Below, in pieces: positions 12,021 to 23,096 of a DNA stretch of 64,000 nt. The notes beneath the pieces are model-generated. The model had not been told where the DNA came from and searched no databases. It saw nothing but the letters and a program-made list of their open reading frames with translations. Within the stretch, counting starts at the first letter, position 1, and each line of letters begins with the position of its first letter. Where the stretch lies: positions 64,219 through 128,218 of the forward strand of contig VZTJ01000294.1 of assembly GCA_013397795.1 (NCBI GenBank), read 5' to 3'. The position numbers and the translations under genes are program-made. The stretch is from Orthonyx spaldingii. Its lineage: Eukaryota; Chordata; Aves; Passeriformes; Orthonychidae.

Positions 12021-12357
12021 TGAGGCAGGGCGGGGCCTGCCGTCGCCCTGGCGACGAGGGCGGGGCGCGCAAGATGGCGGCCTGCCGCGCCGGTTGTCAT
12101 GGCGACGAGGGCGGGGCGCGCAAGATGGCGGCCTGCCGCGCCGGTTGTCATGGCGACGAGGGCGNNNNNNNNNNNNNNNNNNNNNNNNNNNNNNNNNNNN
12201 NNNNNNNNNNGTGTGCGGCAGGAGGGCGGCCTGCCGCGCCCGTTGTCATGGCGACGAGGGCGGGGCGCGCAAGATGGCGGCCTGCCGCGCCGGTTGTCAT
12301 GGCGACGAGGGCGGGGTGCGCAAGATGGCGGCCTCCCGGTTTGTAGCCGCGGCAACG
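12021..12357 (+). repeat. 51-bp minisatellite forming the COPS9 promoter (X-box / GC-box / YY1 modules)
   Basis: A GC-rich unit repeats at exactly 51 bp. AAGATGGCGGCC starts at 12071, 12122, 12271 and 12322, with a decayed copy at 12220. The X-box-like GTTGTCATGGCGAC starts at 12093, 12144, 12242 and 12293. The array is bounded by two near-perfect palindromic X-box variants, GTCGCCCTGGCGAC at 12042 and GTAGCCGCGGCAAC at 12343. Copies also contain GGGCGGGGC, an SP1-type box. AAGATGGCGGC matches the YY1 site common at vertebrate housekeeping promoters, and GTTGCCATGGCAAC-like palindromes are bound by RFX proteins. An ETS/CRE-like CGGAAGTGACG follows at 12389, just before the COPS9 start codon. 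The number of copies is unknown because an assembly gap interrupts the array. Confidence 0.9.
12165..12210. other. Assembly gap (46 N)
   Basis: The unknown bases lie inside the 51-bp minisatellite. If repeat phase is kept across the gap, the true missing length would be 50 bp or 50 plus a multiple of 51, because the flanking YY1-type motifs (12122 and the decayed copy at 12220) are 4 bp short of two full periods. The array may therefore be longer than shown. Confidence 0.95.
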
Positions 12358-12415
12358 GCGCGGCCCCGCCCGGGGGCGGTGTTGGCGGCGGAAGTGACGG
12401 CGCGCAGGGGCCGCC

Positions 12416-14591
12416 ATGAAGCCGGCGGTGGACGAGATGTTCCCTGAGGGCGCCGGCCCCTACGTGGACCTGGATGAGGTGAGGCGGGCGCTGTTGTGGC
12501 GGTGGGGCTGTGGTGCCGCGGCGCGGAGGCGCTCAGCGGCTGCTTTGGCTTTTTCGCAGGCAGGGGGAAGCACCGGGCTGCTGATGGATCTGGCCGCCAA
12601 CGAGAAAGCGGTGCACGCCGACTTCTTCAACGGTAAGGACCGCCGTGCTCCGGGGGGCTGCAGGTTATCTCAGCAAACCTCGCATGGCTTCTCTCTCGTG
12701 GCTTTGGTGCCTGCTGGTCGCTAAACTTCTCGCTAGCCACGTCTGTGGGGAGCGGTGTGAGAGCGCTTCCGTGCAAAGCGATGCAGGTGGGAGCGGTAAA
12801 ATGCGGGGTTTTTAAACTTTCCAGGAAGTTTTAGCGTGTTATTCGCTACAAGGAAGAATACCTTGGTCTGTTCACATAACAAATAGCTTATGTTAAACAG
12901 TGCAAATGCATGTAAAATGTGGGTAGGACTTTAAAAATGTGTCTCTGGGTGTTAGTAGTTTACAGTTAGTTCATTAATCTCTCAAAGTACACGTGCATAT
13001 GTATCCAAACGAAAATAAAACATTAATATACTTTCTGCATTTGAAAGTCGGCTGTATGCATATAGAATCTCAGACTTATAAAACGGCCTGGGGTGGAAGA
13101 TCATCTTGTTACACCCCCTGCCATGGGTAGGGACACCTTCCTCCCTTCCAGGTTGCTCCAAACCCCATCCAACAAGTCCCTGAACACCTCCAGGGATGAG
13201 GGAGCCACAGCTTCTCTGGGAAATCTCTTCCACTGCCTCACCCCCCTCAGAGGGAAGATTTTTTTTCAAATACCTAAACCTTTATTCTGTCAATTTTAAG
13301 CCATTCCCCCTCGTGCTGTCACTCCAGGCCCTTGTGAATAGTCTCTCAGTCTTTCTTGTAGGCTCCCTCAGGTACTAAAAGGCCACAGTTAGGTCACCCT
13401 GAAGCTTCTCTTTTCCAGGCTGAACAATCCCAATTCTCTCAGCCCACATGTAAGTATTTACAGCTGCTTTGAGAGAGAAGAGCTACGTATCTTGCCACTT
13501 AGGGGGAGAATATACACCACTGTGCATTTGGTTGCTAAAGGGGTTTTTGTGCTTCTGAAGAAATACATTTAGACATTACATCAGTGAGTTTTAGATGTTA
13601 TTAAATCTGATTGCTGTGGTACTGTTAATAGCACAAACTGGTATTAATTCCAAAATAAATATGTTTCTCATGTTGCTCAAGACTTAGACTACAGGAGTAA
13701 AAGGCAGTTCTACCCTTAGCAGTTGTGGGGGCCACCCAGCTATCTGTTGGAGCCAGCATATTCAAGAGCAGTTATTTCCATATATTTCTACCATCACAGT
13801 GTGGTATTGTATATTCCATTGGTAGTTTAGGACTCTTCTAAATGAGGATTCGTCCTCAGTTTATTGTACAGTACTTGTATATTGCCTTCTGTAAGAATAA
13901 AGACTTGTATTCAGTTAGGTTATTGTTTATGTTCAGTGTACCAAGAACATGCAAAGCTGAGTAGTTAAGAGTACTTCCAAAGGTAACTAGAACCATTTCA
14001 CTAGGGGGAGATGTGTTCTGAGACAGAAAGGCTATTGGCACCTTTAAAGCAATTAAGTGTTTTTAAGGAAGGGCTTTTTAACACCAATCCCAGTTTGTTA
14101 ATCAGAATTTAGGGGTGTGTGCTTGGATGCTATGACCAAAAGCCAGAATTCTGCAGGAATGTCTACACCTGAGACTTGCTGCATGCATAAAGCTAATACT
14201 CAGTTCTGGACTCTGGGATTCATGCTTGAGCCCCTCTGTGATGGCTACGTAATAACTTTATGAAAATCCTTCCTTTGAAGCTTTGCTTTTGTGCATTTAC
14301 CTGTAAAGCTTGTATTGTGCATGTGCCCCTGTATAATTTGTCCATGATAGAGAACGTGCATGGGTCTGTCTGCCTTTGCTGTCTCTTCCTGCCCTGATGC
14401 TACATTTCTAATAACTAATGATGCAGCAACTCTCATTCACTTAATTCACCTTCATTTCTGTCCTTAATCCAAGTAATGAAGTACTGTACTTGTATGCGCA
14501 TTTGGAACAGCTGAAACTTTTAAAGTTAATTTTTGTCTTGTTTTTCTGACTAGATTTTGAAGATCTCTTTGATGATGATGACATCCAGTGA
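12416..14591 (+). CDS. COPS9: COP9 signalosome complex subunit 9 (CSNAP)
   Basis: Coding exons 12416-12478, 12560-12632 and 14554-14591 are joined across introns of 81 and 1,921 bp with standard GT/AG ends and encode 57 residues, the same length as the human protein. The product appears almost or fully identical to human COPS9: MKPAVDEMFPEGAGPYVDLDE, then AGGSTGLLMDLAANEKAVHA, then the acidic tail DFFNDFEDLFDDDDIQ. COPS9 is the smallest, non-canonical subunit of the COP9 signalosome, which removes NEDD8 from cullin-RING ubiquitin ligases. Its acidic C-terminus, including the aromatic residues F44 and F51, is the part known to bind the complex. The start sits in a good context (GCCGCCATGA) just after the GC-rich promoter. 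The last exon encodes only 12 residues. Intron 2 carries an inverted CR1 fragment. Confidence 0.97.
13062..13448 (-). mobile_element. CR1 LINE 3' fragment, inverted, in COPS9 intron 2
   Basis: Read on the minus strand, this is the typical CR1 3' region: GCTGAGAGAATTGGGATTGT near the 5' end, the GAGGCAGTGGAAGAGATTTC-like stretch, the segment around the short TGGATGGGG motif, and the GATGATCTTCCACCCC-like end, followed by a worn octamer tail near 13062-13070. It is 5'-truncated, as most CR1 copies are, and does not encode a complete protein. It lies wholly within the intron, in the opposite orientation to COPS9. Confidence 0.85.
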
Positions 14592-14820
14592 ACTTAGTTG
14601 TCCAGCTATGCAGTGCTGAGATGTGGATTTTTCTCTAGGATCATCTGTGCAGTCCGTTATTTATTAAAGTAATCAAAATGGGAGAATCACAGAGGGGGGA
14701 AAAAAAACCCTGTATAAACTGCATGGGGAATATGAAAACCAAGGAGGAAACTGTGCACTGTTGTTTCTAGGAGGCTGTGTGTAGATTTTCCTGGAGTTTT
14801 ATTTGCTGATGTGCTTATTG

Positions 14821-14826
14821 AATAAA
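14821..14826 (+). terminator. COPS9: COPS9 poly(A) signal AATAAA
   Basis: AATAAA occurs 230 bp after the COPS9 stop codon, followed by AATGCTGAAAAA and a C-rich stretch. A weaker ATTAAA at 14662-14667 could serve as an alternative proximal site. Confidence 0.7.
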
Positions 14827-14829
14827 ATG

Positions 14830-17800
14830 CTGAAAAAAACCCCCCTCCCTGGCTTATACTTGGAAAGTAGATATTGCTGTCCTCTGAGCTCCCTTAGAGT
14901 GATCATTTTGGTATTAAATAATTCACTATTGCTTTTGGGTATTGCATTAAAGATATGTGGTAGGGCATATTGCTGCCTAGAAAAGTTTTGTTCATCCCAC
15001 AGTAAAGGATTGTCTTGGGATAAGATGGTTGCTTATTCTGAATAGTCCAACTCATTTGTTGGTCACACTAAGAAGAGTGTGGGTTGTCTTTTGTTTCAAG
15101 TCAGAGAGCTACCATCAGTACTTCAATTTACATTTAGGAAGCACAGAAACAAAAAGTAATTTCACCTTGATATTTTAAGCAGAGAAATGTTCTGACCCCA
15201 GGCCATGGGAATGCTTGGATTTCAAAATATAATTTCATTCTTGAGATTGTACTTTGTAGAAAGAAAATAATTTTGGGTTTCTGTTCTCCTGCAGCAGGTA
15301 ATGCAATTATTTGTACTTAGAGGTATAGTGTGTGTGAATCAGGCTGTTGAAATGCTAGTTCAGATTTTTACACAGATTTTTTCAGAACATAGAAATGTTT
15401 CAGTTTTACCCTTCAGCAACCAAACTGAATCTCTGAATAAAAGAAACAGGTGAGTTTTTAGTATATTTTTTCAGAGGCAAGAGCATAATCCTGTCTAATC
15501 TCAAATGCATTCTGTATTCCATAAGTGGATCACTGCCTTAATATTGTGACTGATCTTTCTTTAAACACTTCACATTGCTTAAATTTCAGTGAAACCCTTT
15601 CCTCTCATATTTGTCACATTATTTCTTTAGTTTGCCTTAAAAAAGGAAATCTTAAATCTAACATCTACTGTTTTGACCAGTGAGCTTAAAAATGTAAGCA
15701 CAATAAACCCAGTAGGATTTAGGTGTCTTTTGATTGTGTTCCTGTGGATTTCTGAACAGCCTGTGTTTCATCACGCAGTGCACGCTAAATCAGCATTCTG
15801 ACATTTACTCTGCTTGGTGCCTGGCATTGTGCTGTGTCCCTGAAGGAGCAGCCTTGCCCAGTCTCCTTTCCCTCTTAGTGCTCGCTTTGCTGAGAGCCTG
15901 GGGTGTCCAGTTTTCCTCACTGAGACAGAGGCAAAACAATCTGAGTGGTGGCAAGTGTGCTTGGGCTGTCTCTGGCTTTGGTGCTGTGCTTTCTCCAAAC
16001 TGGGTTTTGAGAAATGAGTTGCTGCCAGGAAATGGAGGCTTTATTTTGGGCAGGTGCAAAAGATGAAATAAGATTCAAGAAGCAACTCTCCTCCTCTTCT
16101 CTTTTATCTAATTTTGCTGATTCCTCAGTATGGTTTTGGACTACTGCCTTGTCAATGTTTTGTACATACTGCTTTGTTTTTCATTTGCTTCCTTAAGTTG
16201 TAAGAAACTTGAGCCGTAAGTTGATCACAGCAGCAGGAGTATATTCTGTGATACAAACCCATCTTGAACAGTTCCTCTTCAGTATGGATGGTGTTCTCTG
16301 CTTTAAAGGTGTCTAAAACCTCAGTGAACATTGGTTTGAAGGTGCTAATGGTGAGTGGTTCTAGTTTTGTAACATCTCTCTTGATCAAAATATGGAGCTC
16401 TCTCCATGGAACTGAGCAGAGGGCAAATAGTGCTCCTGGGTCCAGCAGGAAATTTCATCCTGGTAGGATATAACTATCCATTCAAGGTAGGTATAGCTAA
16501 CACACCTTTTTGTGAAGATTTCTAGAAACTCAGGGTTTCATGTAGAAAAGCAGCATAAATCGTACTGCTGGCATGTGGGAGGTATGGTATGTGTGTCTGT
16601 GGGGAGGGAACTGAATCTGGGCAGTGTGTAAAAGGGTTTGAGTTAATCAAAGCCCTTCTGAAGAAAGCTGTGGAAGCTCATGAACTGCCTGGGTATGCAG
16701 CTACTGGGAATGCTGGGGGTTCTTGAGTATTCCCAGGTGCTCTCCTGCTAACTGAGCTTGCACTTCAGTCTGATACCTGTGTGGGTTTCCTGGGATTGAA
16801 TGAAATGAAAGGAACATTCAGAGTTGGGATGGGATCTTACCATCATGTGTATTACGTCATCTCTCTCTGAAGAGGGCTGTCAGTGTGTTAGAACTTCCAT
16901 CAGGAGCTGTAATTTGGGTCCCTTCTGGAATGGTGTTAGATGAAGAACAAAATGCCCTTCAGCTTCACTTTGTTTCATTTGTCAAGAGTTTTGGTCTAAT
17001 TAGTCTGTGGGCAATCAGCCTGTTGTCAGGAAATAATCATAAGATGACAAAATCTCTAATAAAAATTGATGTAAAGGGCATTTAACTGCCTCGGCCAATT
17101 AATTTATTGAGCTTTGATTGCTGTCCCTTTTGTGGAGATTGACACCTCTCATAGTAAGTGTTTCTTAGGGAACAGGCCTGTTCTAACAGCAATATGCACA
17201 CATTTAGACTGATGTGTACTAGTTTATAAGCTGCTGGATACTGCTCAGTGTTTCAATGTCCAAATGAAGGCTTTAGTCTGAATAGATTTGTGAATTGGCC
17301 CAGTGACTGCAGTGGGACAGCTGGCAATCTATAAAGCTGACCTGTCTGAGACTTGGCAGGATGAGGTCCCAAGTGCTGAAATGCCTTAGAAGGGTGTAGC
17401 CAGTGGTGCAGCACAGATGAAAAGGAATTCCTTCAAAACACTTAAATGTCAGTCTGTTCCCTTCCATACTCGCAACAGGCCAAGGCTCTGTTTGCAGGGA
17501 ACTGCAAACTGTCCCAGTACATTCTTTGGAAATAAGGATGTGCAATCTGTTTTGAGCTGAAAAGAATCCAGTCATTGTGAGAGAGAGAAGGTTGCCATGC
17601 TAAAGGAAGCTGGCTGTCATCTGTGTATAGTATTTCTGCAGTGCTGCTTCTGAGCTGGTTTCCAGGTTATCCAGCATCCAGTGCTCCACTGCTCTTCATG
17701 TGAGCAGGAACAGGCAAGCTCAGACCTTGTCTGGCAATAGTGGGTTTTCCTTGGTGGCTTTTTGCTTAGTTAGCTTCCAGGGAATGAAAAGTTTTCCTTT

Positions 17801-20800
17801 TAATATTTTATTTCAATAATTGAAGTGGAAGGTATTTTTAATGATAAAGAAGGAATTCGTTTAGATGAATAAATTGACTCCTTCCTGCTTCCCTGGGGTG
17901 TTGAGAAGCTGGCAGGCATCTTCCTGCTCTCAATGTGCAGTTGTTCAGCACATGAGGACGTGCTGGGCAGATGACAGTGCAGCCCTGTTCTCTGTGAGTC
18001 CCTGGTGGTGATGGGGCTGCAATGCCAGTGTCACTTCAGGGGTATTTTGGAAAAGCACAAATCAAGTCAGTCCTTGGCAGCAGGGGTGGCTTTGAGCACA
18101 AAGATTTGCTTCTGTGTTTTTGCTTTCAGGTTTATTTATTTTTTTAGTTTGCCCTTTATATTTGCTCCAGTTGGCCTTTGCCAAGCAGCAGGGTTAGAAT
18201 CCTGACCCAAATTAACAAACCTTTTAGTCAAGCTGCTGTAAGGAGTTCAGAGCAGAGGGAGACAGGAGCAGTGTCTTTTAAAGCTTTTAAAATTCACAAA
18301 TAGGACTATTTTGCTTGCTTTCTTATTTATGAAAAAAACTTAGGTAATCTTGTACAAACTCAGGTAAACTTAAAGCCTCCTGGAAGAAAGGACTCTATTT
18401 TGAATATTATAAATACACAGATGAGAATGTTGTGTATGAGGAGGGCTTGGGGATATGTATTGCCAAGGGAAAGTGACCAAGCATCCCTGGTGCTGACAGG
18501 AGCTGCCCCACCAAGGGAGTCCCAGCTGGGGATGCTTTGGGAGGACACTTCAGAGGGGATTCCTGTCACAGGCCAGTGGCTCTGTCCTGTCAGAGAGCTT
18601 CCTAGTCAGGGCCTGCCCCCACTCCCAGCTCCCAGTGCAGCTTGCTGAGCAGTGTCCTGCCCTGGCCTTCTGGTCTCATGCTGCTTTGAAGCTGCCTCTG
18701 CATGGCTGGGGCACAGGTGCTGTGGTGTAGGAATCACCTTCCCTGTGCTGTGCCTTATCCAGGATGACAGATCCACCTTGGCCTTACAACACTTGCCAAA
18801 AACGTGGCACAGAACTAGGATGGCTTTTCTGGAAATCCCTGTCAAGGGGCAGAGAAGCTGTGCTGTCCCGACTCTTTTGGGCAGAGCTCCACTGTCACAG
18901 ATGCCCAGATTTTCAGAGGGAGCTGGGTGTGTTGGTTCATACCCCCTGTCCTCCCCTGCCTGACTCCAGAAGGGAATCAGAGATTGGCTTCAAGTGTGAT
19001 CTCTCTGCCTCCCTCCCTGATGCTTCTCCATAAACCTGTCCTGCTTTATGGGAGGGATCCCATAGATTGCTTTGAGGGTGGGAAATCCCTGCAGGAGGAA
19101 ATAAGTATTGACATTTAATGCTTGCATTTCACTGGGAATAAATGTTTCTTTCGCCTTGGACTGGCTGGAGGGTAATGAACTGCTCCTCCATGTGAGGAAG
19201 TCTCCCAGTGTTCTCAAAGAGCAGTGGGCTGGGCTGATCTGGGATGAGTCCAAGGATGAGCTGAGGGTGAGTTTGCTGACTTACAGTCCCATGGCAGACG
19301 GAGTCTTTTCATCAGGTACCTACAGCCAGCACAAATGTCATAGAAACCTGTGGCAACCTGGGCATGCCCTGATTTCCTCCACAGTATTTCAAAGACTTTA
19401 ATTCTGATGGCATTTCTCATATGGAACAAGAGTGGCTGATCAGCCAAATATCAAACTTGATCCCAATCCCTGTGCCTGCTTCCATGATGAACACCATACT
19501 TCAGAAATGCAAGTCTTGCAAGCAATTTATCTTTTTCTTGTAGCTCTTCATGGTCTAGTGCAGCTGCTATTTGTATTCCAATTAATTACTGGCACAAGTG
19601 ATTACATGGGGTTGAAGTACAATTAGGACCAGCCTATAATTGTGTTTGAAAGGGCTATGGATGCTTTTACAGATGGTTTCCCTGCTGGATGAGACTGGCC
19701 AGTCTCTCCAGCTGTCTCCAGCTTTCCACGTTATTTCTCCCTAATTGTTAGTTCAGTGACTTCAGTCTTTCATTGAGGAGTGTTCTTGCTTTCTGCCTCT
19801 AAAAGTACATTAGCTTCTACACGGAAAAGCATCTGTTTAAACCTGCCACAGCCAGAGAGGCAGTAAATAGTGAGACATAACTTTGTACAAGGCATCTACT
19901 GTCAGGATTGATTAAAAACCACAAACTAAAACACTTAAATTTGCTGGAGAGCAGGTGATTCTATGACCTCTCAGCATGTCAGTGTTGTTCTTGCTCTTTT
20001 GTTACAAGATAATTGTGTGTTCAAAGCACTGTGTGATCCTCAGGAGCCAGCCCAGGCCTTGGAGGTGTGCCTGTGTCAGCCAGGTTTTCCCCTGCCATGG
20101 GTTTAGGCAGCATGGAGGGACAATAACACCACAACAACTCCAGAATGGAAAAAGGCTGGATTCCTTAGGAACTCCTCTGAGCTCATCCCCCAGGACCTCA
20201 TTATCCCCCCAAACCCTATCTGCAGCTCTCCCTTAAAAGCAGCACGAGGCCAGGGTGGTGCCCTGCAGCTCCCTGTCCATGGGCTACCATGGTCAGCCCG
20301 GCCATGTGCCCCTAACAGTGGCAGAGCTGGCGAGGTGGAGGTTTGATATCCATCCCACACACAGGAACTTGGAGGTGCTGGGCTATAAGGACTCCCCAGG
20401 GTGATCGCTGGCCGTGCTCAGCTGCTGTTCCTGAAGCTTGTCAGCACGTTCTGGCTGGTTAACACCCCCATGCAGACCCCTGCAGGGGCTGGGCAGCCTC
20501 AGGAGGCAGGAACAGAGGTGAAAAGGCAGCTATGGGGCTACAGTGGGGCAGAGGGTGGGGGTGCTTCTCTGCCTGCCCTGTGTCTGTGCTTGCTTTGTTG
20601 ATGGAGTGAATCTCTGTTGGGAGCATTCGCCTTATGGGAGAGATGGGAGGTGGCTTAAACGGGAACGTGGTGCCTGCTGGGAAAGTGTGTGTCTCAGCTG
20701 AGCAAGAATCTTGCAGGGATTTGAGGTGAAAGACATCTTAAAACAGTCCCAATCCCTAAAGGCAGGGCTTTGGCCCTTGTTTCCATGCAAAGGGGGTTTG

Positions 20801-21820
20801 CCTTGTTCACAGCCTGCTGCCTGGGCTGCTGTGTTTGCTGGGTTTTGAGGTGCCTGGCTGGGACAGGCATCAGCAATGCAGGTACTCTCCTGGAGTATCA
20901 TGGTGAAGCTGCACTTCAGTGTTTGTGGCTCTGAGAAGGGGGAAGAGTCAGTACACAGAACAGCAGTGCCTTAATGGCTTTCTTGACAATTTCTCCCGAG
21001 TCTAAGCCTCTGAGTGCTGGTGTACTGGATAAAGCTGTAAGCTGGTTTGCTTCTGCTGCATGGCAGCAAAGAAAGCAATAACTTGTTTTGGCTCCCTCTT
21101 GGGAAATAGTCTTTAAACTTGTACAGTCTCCTAATGTTTATCCCAAATGCCTCTTAGTACTCTGTCTGTTTCAATTTTCCCTGCCTTCTGAAGATTCATC
21201 TGAAAACATTTGAAAGAAAACAGTGCAAAAGCTCTGACTTACTCCTTTCAATTTAAGCTTCTTATGCTATTTGATCCAGCAAATGCTGCATTTTTAAATC
21301 TCGTTTTGGACTTATGGTTTGTGTTTTGTTGGTTTGTGTTTGGTTTGTGTTTTTTTACCTTTGCCCTGTTCCCTTCCCATTAATTCCCAAAATAAGAGCA
21401 GGGTTTTTCCCAGCTCTCTGAATTTAACATGACCAGACTGAGCATCAGTTTCACCCTTGCTAAATCCAGTGTGCTTGAAGCCTCCAGGGCCAGCAGAGGC
21501 CCTTGCTCTGGATGGCCACTCAAGCTGGGTTCAAGATATTTGCTTGGGGAAACAGTCTGGAAACCAGAACTCATCCAGAAAGGATGCAATTCAGTGTAAG
21601 GTGGCGAGATGCTGAAGCCCTGATGAAAGTTAGAGTGTGGAGTGTTTCTTGAGAAAGCAAAAGGGGGGGTATCTGTGTGTTTGCTAGCTTATGGTGCCCC
21701 CCAGCTTGCTGGGAAAAAAAAAATAAATTCCTGGGCTGCCTGGTGAGGCTAAGAGTGTATCCCTTTCTTCGAGTCCTTCCCAACAACACACACAAAAATG
21801 TTGAAACATTCTCATTGAGA
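14830..21820. other. Noncoding interval between the convergent COPS9 and ADIPOQ genes
   Basis: No known gene, tRNA or well-preserved transposon was recognised. The only protein-like stretch is a minus-strand open frame at 16152-16452, described under findings. The rest is average vertebrate intergenic sequence with scattered short open frames. Because the flanking genes come from different human chromosomes, a junction between two ancestral gene blocks must lie here. Confidence 0.5.
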
Positions 21821-21826
21821 GAGTTT

Positions 21827-21842
21827 TTTATTGTTTTTTATT
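21827..21842 (-). terminator. ADIPOQ: Candidate ADIPOQ poly(A) signals (two AATAAA on the minus strand)
   Basis: TTTATT at 21827-21832 and 21837-21842 read as two AATAAA on the minus strand, 1.26 kb after the ADIPOQ stop codon. No canonical AATAAA was found closer on the minus strand; an ATTAAA equivalent is seen near 22056-22061. Mammalian ADIPOQ has a long 3' UTR, so this distance is acceptable, but the assignment is inferred. Confidence 0.3.
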
Positions 21843-23096
21843 TGCAGTGTGGTAATTCACTGGAGTGTGGAAAATGATGTTGCAAGTAATTTCAGTTGAA
21901 ACTCTTAATGCTGTTTCGTGCTTGTAATACTGCATTAGCTCTGATCTGTGTTAGCTTGTTCTGAAGCTTAGTAGCAGGAGTCTTCTTTGAATGTATCTGA
22001 GAAACCATCAAATCCTCTTTTAGCTAAAAGTCAGGCAAGCTCCTTGGAGAGCAGTTTAATGGGATTGACACTAATTCCAGCCTTAGCACTCTTCTGCATT
22101 CAGGTAAGATTGCCCAGAGCTGGGGCAGGGCCTGGGGGTGTTCATCCCAGGAGCCCACTCCCCAGGGGAGGCTTCATCACCACCTGGAGCTCTGCCCAGC
22201 TGGTGGGCAAACCCTGGCTTATGGCACACTTAGGGCCTGGAAAAGTAGGAACACAGCTGATAGATCTCAACTTCTGGGTGCACTTGGGACATGTGTAGAG
22301 GGGAGATGGGACAGGATCTCTGTGGCCACCTCAGGACCCCTGAAACCACACCTTCATTGGGCTGCCTTTGTTGTGTGGCCTCACTAGTGCTCATAAGGCT
22401 TCTCAGATAAATCACAGGAGAAGATCCCTGCCCTAAACCAGCTTGCTGTCTGCATTAGAGATAACAATAGGGGATAAACATAAAAGGAAAATCAAAGGAT
22501 TAAAATAAGTGGGAATTAATAACCTGAATATATACAAAGATCTGGGCTAAAAAAAGGGAGACAACAAACCAGGAGTGGAGTCAAAGGCCCTAATAAGAGG
22601 GAGTTAAAATTGAGCCATCTGTTCCAGCTGAAAACAAGAGCACTCTGCTTCTGTGAATAGCCTTCTCCCTCTTCTACTCAAACTTTAAAATGCTGGCTAA
22701 AATTTCTACAATTGGTTTAAATGGATTTAGGTGGCTGAAAAAGGGAAATTTAGAATGTCATATTTAAATGCAACCAATTTTTCTGTTCTCACTTGGAAAT
22801 TTTAAAAAAAGGTCAAGCCAGTTGAGAATTATTTTTTCATGATATGGCAGGAGCGGTATTTGACTTTGGGCTGAGGTTTCCACAGGAAAGCAAGAGCAGA
22901 GGTAGGAGTGAACTCTTGGTTCCATGGAAGTACTGGTACATTCTCACTGATTTCACAGGAGAAAGGTCCCCCCTTGGCATTCGTTGCCCCTGCAAAAGGC
23001 AATTTTCTGGTAAATACACTATAGCTATAGCGCCAGTGCCCCAGGACATGTCTGGGGTTAAGCCACCTCATCCTTTTCCATGCAACACCTCTGACT

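Noticed and set aside
11917..12447. Open frames of 89-176 codons on both strands across the COPS9 promoter repeat
   Set aside because: The 51-bp unit is a multiple of three, so any frame without a stop stays open through the array; the frames also run through unknown bases. They are repeat artefacts.
13093..13378. Open frames in COPS9 intron 2 that could be extra exons
   Set aside because: They belong to an inverted CR1 fragment.
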